NCBI GenBank assembly: GCA_016463225.1 | Contig: JAEMRT010000037.1 | Location: forward strand, 1-42,956 | DNA: 42,956 nt | Direction of reading: 5' to 3' | Source of the DNA: Sphingopyxis sp. | GTDB taxonomy: Bacteria; Pseudomonadota; Alphaproteobacteria; Sphingomonadales; Sphingomonadaceae | Shown here: positions 39,898 to 42,956 of the stretch, piece by piece | Numbering within the stretch: position 1 is the stretch's first letter | Layout of the letters: each line of letters opens with the position of its first letter | Notes under the pieces: generated by a model | Database searches by the model: none | What the model was told of the DNA's origin: nothing | What the model saw: only the letters and a program-made list of their open reading frames with translations | Made by a program: the position numbers and the translations under genes

Positions 39898-42198
39898 TCA
39901 ATCGCCAAGGTCAACCTGATGCGCTTCCGCCCATGCCTGATACTGTCCGCGCGGGTTGGATGACGGTTGCGCCAGGATATTCGGCATGTCGGCACGCAGC
40001 GCGGCAAGGTCGAGTGAGCGGATCATGGCTTTGACCGGGCCGACGCCCGCGGGGGTGATCGACAGGCGTTCGATGCCGACGCCGAGCAGCGCCATGGCTT
40101 CGAGCGGCCGCCCGCCCATCTCGCCGCAGACGCCGAGCGCGACTTTGGATCCCGATACCGTGCGCACGACGCGCGCCAGATAGCGCATGACGATCGGCGA
40201 CAACCAATCATAGCGTTCGGCGAGCCGTGGGTGCGCGCGGTCGGCGGCGAACAGGAACTGGGTGAGGTCGTTGGTGCCAACCGACAGGAAATCGAGGTGC
40301 GGCAGCATCAGGTCAAGCGTTTCGAGCAGCCCGGGAACTTCGAGCATCGCGCCATAGCGGATTGCGACCGGAAGTTTCTTGTTGTGGCTCGCGAGCCAAG
40401 CCCGCTGCCCGACGAAAAGGTTCCGCGCGGCCTCATATTCCCAGGGTTCGGACACCATCGGGAACATGACGTTGAGCGTTCGTCCGGCCGCCGCTTCCAT
40501 CAACGCGCGTGCCTGGACCTTCAGCAATCCCTCGCGCTCCAGCGCCAGCCGCAGCGCACGCCAGCCCATCGCCGGATTTTCTTCCTGCGCGCTGTCGCCG
40601 ACGTTCATGTACGGCAGCGCCTTGTCGCCGCCGATGTCGACGGTGCGGAAAATCACCGGCCGGTCGCCCGCCGCGTCGAGCACATCGCGATAGAGGCGCT
40701 GCTGGCGGTCGCGGGACGGCAGCGTCGCCGACACGAGAAACTGAAACTCGGTACGAAACAGTCCGATACCGCGCGCGCCGGTCAGGTCGAGCGCCGCGAT
40801 ATCCTCGCGCAGCCCGGCGTTGATCATCAATTCGATCGGCACGCCGTCCTTGGTGATCGCGGGCAGGTCGCGCAGCGAGGCGAGGTTGGCGCGGCGCTTC
40901 TGCGACACTTCCAGTTTGGCGTCGAAGGCGTCCTGCACCGCCTGTGTTGGGCGGACATGCACCGAGCCCGCCGCCGAATCGAGGAGCAGTAAATCGCCTT
41001 CGCGGATCGAGGCGCGCACGTCGCTGACGCGGCCCATCACCGGCACCCCCATCGCGCGCGCGACGATGATGACATGGGCGGTGAGCGAGCCTTCCTCGAG
41101 CACGACACCCTTCAGTCGGCGGCGATCATATTCGAGCAGTTCGGCGGGGCCGAGGTTGCGCGCGATCAGGATCGAATCCTGCCGGAGCCCCCCCATTTGC
41201 GCGGCTGTGCCCATCTGCCCCGACACGATGCGGATCAACCGGTTCGACAGATCCTCGAGGTCGTGCATGCGGTCACGCAGCAGCGGATCGTCGATCTGGC
41301 GCATGCGCATGCGCGTGCGCTGCTGGACGCGCTCGATCGCCGCCTCGGCGGTCAGGCCGCTGTCGATCGCTTCGTTGATCCGCCGCGACCATCCTTCGTC
41401 ATAGGCGAACATCTTGTAGGTCTCGATGACCTCCTCATGCTCGCCGCCGACGCCGAAATCGGCCGAACTCGCCATGCGGTCGATCTGTTCGCGCATCTTG
41501 TCGAACGCGGCATAGACGCGGTGACGCTCGGCCTCGGTATCGTCGGCGACGGTATGCTCGATCGTGATCCGGGGCTGGTGGAATACTGCGACCCCGGCCC
41601 CCATGCCGTCGACCAGTTTCTGCCCGTTCAGCCGCTGCGCCGACTGGTCGGCCGCGGCGGCGTCGGTGCGCGCCGCGGTGTCGACGAGGTCGGCGTTGGA
41701 GATCAGTTCGGACAGCACCATTGCGACGGTCTGCAGCGTCTCGATCTCGATATCGTCATAGCGGCGCGGATCGGCGTGCTGGACGCACAGCACCCCGACC
41801 GCACGTTCGCGGCGGATGATCGGTACGCCGGCAAAGCTGTGGAACAATTCTTCGCCGGTTTCGGGGCGGTACGAAAAGTCTGGGTGCGCCGCCGCTTCGT
41901 CGAGGTTAAGCGTTTCGATCTGGTCAGCGATCATGCCGACCAGCCCCTCGCCAAGGCCGAGGCGGGTAACGTGCACCGCTTCCTGCTTCAGCCCGCGCGT
42001 CGCGTAAAGTTCGAGGGCGCCGTCGCGCAGAAGATAGATTGAACAGACCTCGCTATCGAGACATTCGCCGATGATGCCGACAACCTGATTGAGCTTGCCC
42101 TGCGCGTTGGCGCGCGACGCCATCACCTCGTGCAGCCGGGTCAATATGGTCCGTGCCGACTGGGCGGCAGAAGAGGGCGGAGGCGGGGCGTTGGTCAT
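39898..42198 (-). CDS. ptsP: Phosphoenolpyruvate-protein phosphotransferase PtsP (EI-Ntr)
   Basis: PtsP is enzyme I of the nitrogen phosphotransferase system, which passes phosphate from phosphoenolpyruvate to NPr and then EIIA-Ntr, controlling potassium, stress and nitrogen responses. The 766-residue protein has an N-terminal GAF domain (about residues 20-170: ARTILTRLHEVMASRANAQGKLNQVVGIIGECLDSEVCSIYLL) and the enzyme I part (about 185-740). The phosphorylated His375 is in EEGSLTAHVIIVARAMG. The PEP-binding barrel includes GARGIGLFRTEFQFL, YMNVGDSAQEENPAMGWRALRLAL, MFPMVSEPWEYEAA and SVGTNDLTQFLFAADR. The GAF domain probably senses nitrogen status, as known from relatives (glutamine). Confidence 0.97.
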   Translation of the reverse strand: MTNAPPPPSSAAQSARTILTRLHEVMASRANAQGKLNQVVGIIGECLDSEVCSIYLLRDGALELYATRGLKQEAVHVTRLGLGEGLVGMIADQIETLNLDEAAAHPDFSYRPETGEELFHSFAGVPIIRRERAVGVLCVQHADPRRYDDIEIETLQTVAMVLSELISNADLVDTAARTDAAAADQSAQRLNGQKLVDGMGAGVAVFHQPRITIEHTVADDTEAERHRVYAAFDKMREQIDRMASSADFGVGGEHEEVIETYKMFAYDEGWSRRINEAIDSGLTAEAAIERVQQRTRMRMRQIDDPLLRDRMHDLEDLSNRLIRIVSGQMGTAAQMGGLRQDSILIARNLGPAELLEYDRRRLKGVVLEEGSLTAHVIIVARAMGVPVMGRVSDVRASIREGDLLLLDSAAGSVHVRPTQAVQDAFDAKLEVSQKRRANLASLRDLPAITKDGVPIELMINAGLREDIAALDLTGARGIGLFRTEFQFLVSATLPSRDRQQRLYRDVLDAAGDRPVIFRTVDIGGDKALPYMNVGDSAQEENPAMGWRALRLALEREGLLKVQARALMEAAAGRTLNVMFPMVSEPWEYEAARNLFVGQRAWLASHNKKLPVAIRYGAMLEVPGLLETLDLMLPHLDFLSVGTNDLTQFLFAADRAHPRLAERYDWLSPIVMRYLARVVRTVSGSKVALGVCGEMGGRPLEAMALLGVGIERLSITPAGVGPVKAMIRSLDLAALRADMPNILAQPSSNPRGQYQAWAEAHQVDLGD

Positions 42199-42288
42199 TC
42201 GCCCCCTGCTAACAGATGGATGCGCCGAGCGCCATGACCCCCGCGCGTCGTGGCGGCCAATCTATTCTTCGCCGTCGCCAAGCCTGCG

Positions 42289-42956
42289 TCAGTTGACCCC
42301 GGCCGGTGCGGGTCGAGGCGTCGCGGTACCCGGGGGCGTACTGGTCGTGGTTGTCGGGCCGAAGGGCGCCAGTGGTGCCGGCGCGTTCATGATCGGCGGC
42401 GGCGGCGCATATTTGGCGTCCCAGGCGACGACGTCGTACTGATATCGCGCGTAAGCCTCGTAGAAATCGTGGAAGGGCTGGTCGAGCCGTGCCAGATGCG
42501 CGGGCGCTTGCTCGATGACCTGCGCGGTCGGAGTCGACGAAACCAGCTGCGCAATTTCATTGGCCCGGGCGCAGAAGGAACGCTGGGCGGGCGGCTGGGC
42601 AAAATAGTTGAACAGCTGCGTCGACAGGCGATCGCGCGCGGCGACGCCGCTGGTTTTGTTTTCCTTGCCCAGCTGGGTGATCACATTCTTCTCGGTCGAG
42701 CGGATGACCTTGCCGTGCGCTTTGATGATGTTGTTGTACGCCGATACCAGCGTCGTTTCTTCGAGGCCGCGGCAACCGATGGCGGCGACGTTCAACCCGA
42801 TCTTCAGCTGCCAGAAGGCGCGGTCGCCGGTGATGTTGCTGTTGGCGGTGACGAAGCGGCCGTCGATCCCGCGTCCGGGCAGGATTTGGGTAACGGCAGC
42901 GTTGCCCGGCGGTAGAGGCCGCGGCGGCACCACGATTACCACTGGCGGCGGCGGAG
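42289..42956 (-). CDS. Hypothetical exported or secreted protein, 5' end outside window
   Basis: The frame runs open to the right edge of the window (four proline codons precede a GTG at 42942), so the start lies outside. At least 221 residues are present, ending APAGVN. The N-terminal part is Pro/Val-rich (PPPPVVIVVPPRPLPPG), then RGIDGRFVTANSNITGDRAFWQLKIGLNVAAIGCRG, a central helical region with NNIIKAHGKVIRSTEKNVITQLGKENKTSG and RDRLSTQLFNYFAQPPAQRSFCARANEIAQ, and a Pro/Ala/Thr-rich tail. Two Cys are visible. I do not recognise the family. It lies 90 bases downstream of the ptsP start, on the same strand as ptsP and upstream of it. Confidence 0.75.
   Translation of the reverse strand, partial: PPPPVVIVVPPRPLPPGNAAVTQILPGRGIDGRFVTANSNITGDRAFWQLKIGLNVAAIGCRGLEETTLVSAYNNIIKAHGKVIRSTEKNVITQLGKENKTSGVAARDRLSTQLFNYFAQPPAQRSFCARANEIAQLVSSTPTAQVIEQAPAHLARLDQPFHDFYEAYARYQYDVVAWDAKYAPPPPIMNAPAPLAPFGPTTTTSTPPGTATPRPAPAGVN

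Noticed and set aside
1..42956. CRISPR array, prophage, transposase or integrase
   Set aside because: I looked for regularly spaced repeats, phage structural genes and recombinase motifs (DDE, Tyr or Ser recombinase) and saw none.

Overview
The window is GC-rich chromosomal DNA of an alphaproteobacterium, most likely Sphingomonadaceae and perhaps Sphingopyxis. The class is supported by a permuted two-piece tmRNA, a MucR/Ros-type zinc-finger regulator, an EI-Ntr (PtsP) phosphotransferase, and strings of core genes with dense, often ATGA-overlapping starts. The family and genus are inferred from overall gene content and codon style; no rRNA gene is present to prove them.

Layout. 1-5.8 kb: carA (5' end missing), a small AT-richer exported-protein gene, carB, greA, and a rhomboid protease. 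5.8-9.0 kb, minus strand: a NUDIX hydrolase, then a lemA operon with three TPM-domain proteins. 9.1-11.2 kb: mscL, the two-piece tmRNA gene, and a divergent MerR regulator/CDF metal transporter pair with a textbook operator between them. 11.3-16.5 kb: paoABC, a periplasmic molybdenum aldehyde oxidoreductase, with a convergent LuxR-type regulator. 16.6-24.3 kb: tRNA-Thr(TGT), an unrecognised protein, then a housekeeping run of nfu, a nitroreductase, tsaB, rimI, mucR, fur, plsC, miaB and phoH.

24.3-31.7 kb is a probable accessory insertion between phoH and its usual partners ybeY-corC. It holds a TonB-dependent haem/haemoprotein-type receptor with an upstream Fur-box-like site and a DUF6607 partner, a hypothetical membrane-anchored protein, a DoxX protein, a carboxymuconolactone-decarboxylase-like/ECF41 sigma factor operon with a matching ECF41 promoter, and a serine beta-lactamase-like hydrolase. 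31.7-33.9 kb: ybeY, corC and a ClpP-like exported protein. 34.1-39.4 kb: an exported glycine-zipper protein, a GT4 glycosyltransferase, rarA, an MmcQ/YjbR protein and a second serine hydrolase. 39.4-42.96 kb, minus strand: a GFA-family protein, ptsP, and the 3' part of an unrecognised gene running off the window.

Genes working together: carAB make carbamoyl phosphate; tmRNA rescues stalled ribosomes; MerR senses a metal and switches on the CDF exporter; Fur and the TonB receptor point to iron/haem uptake; TsaB and MiaB modify tRNA; PhoH, YbeY and CorC form the broken-up RNA/ribosome-maturation neighbourhood. I saw no CRISPR array, prophage, transposase or complete insertion sequence. I did not find a clearly new multi-gene system. 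The best leads are the gene wedged between carA and carB, the LemA plus triple-TPM operon, the receptor/DUF6607 pair, and the self-contained ECF41 regulon.
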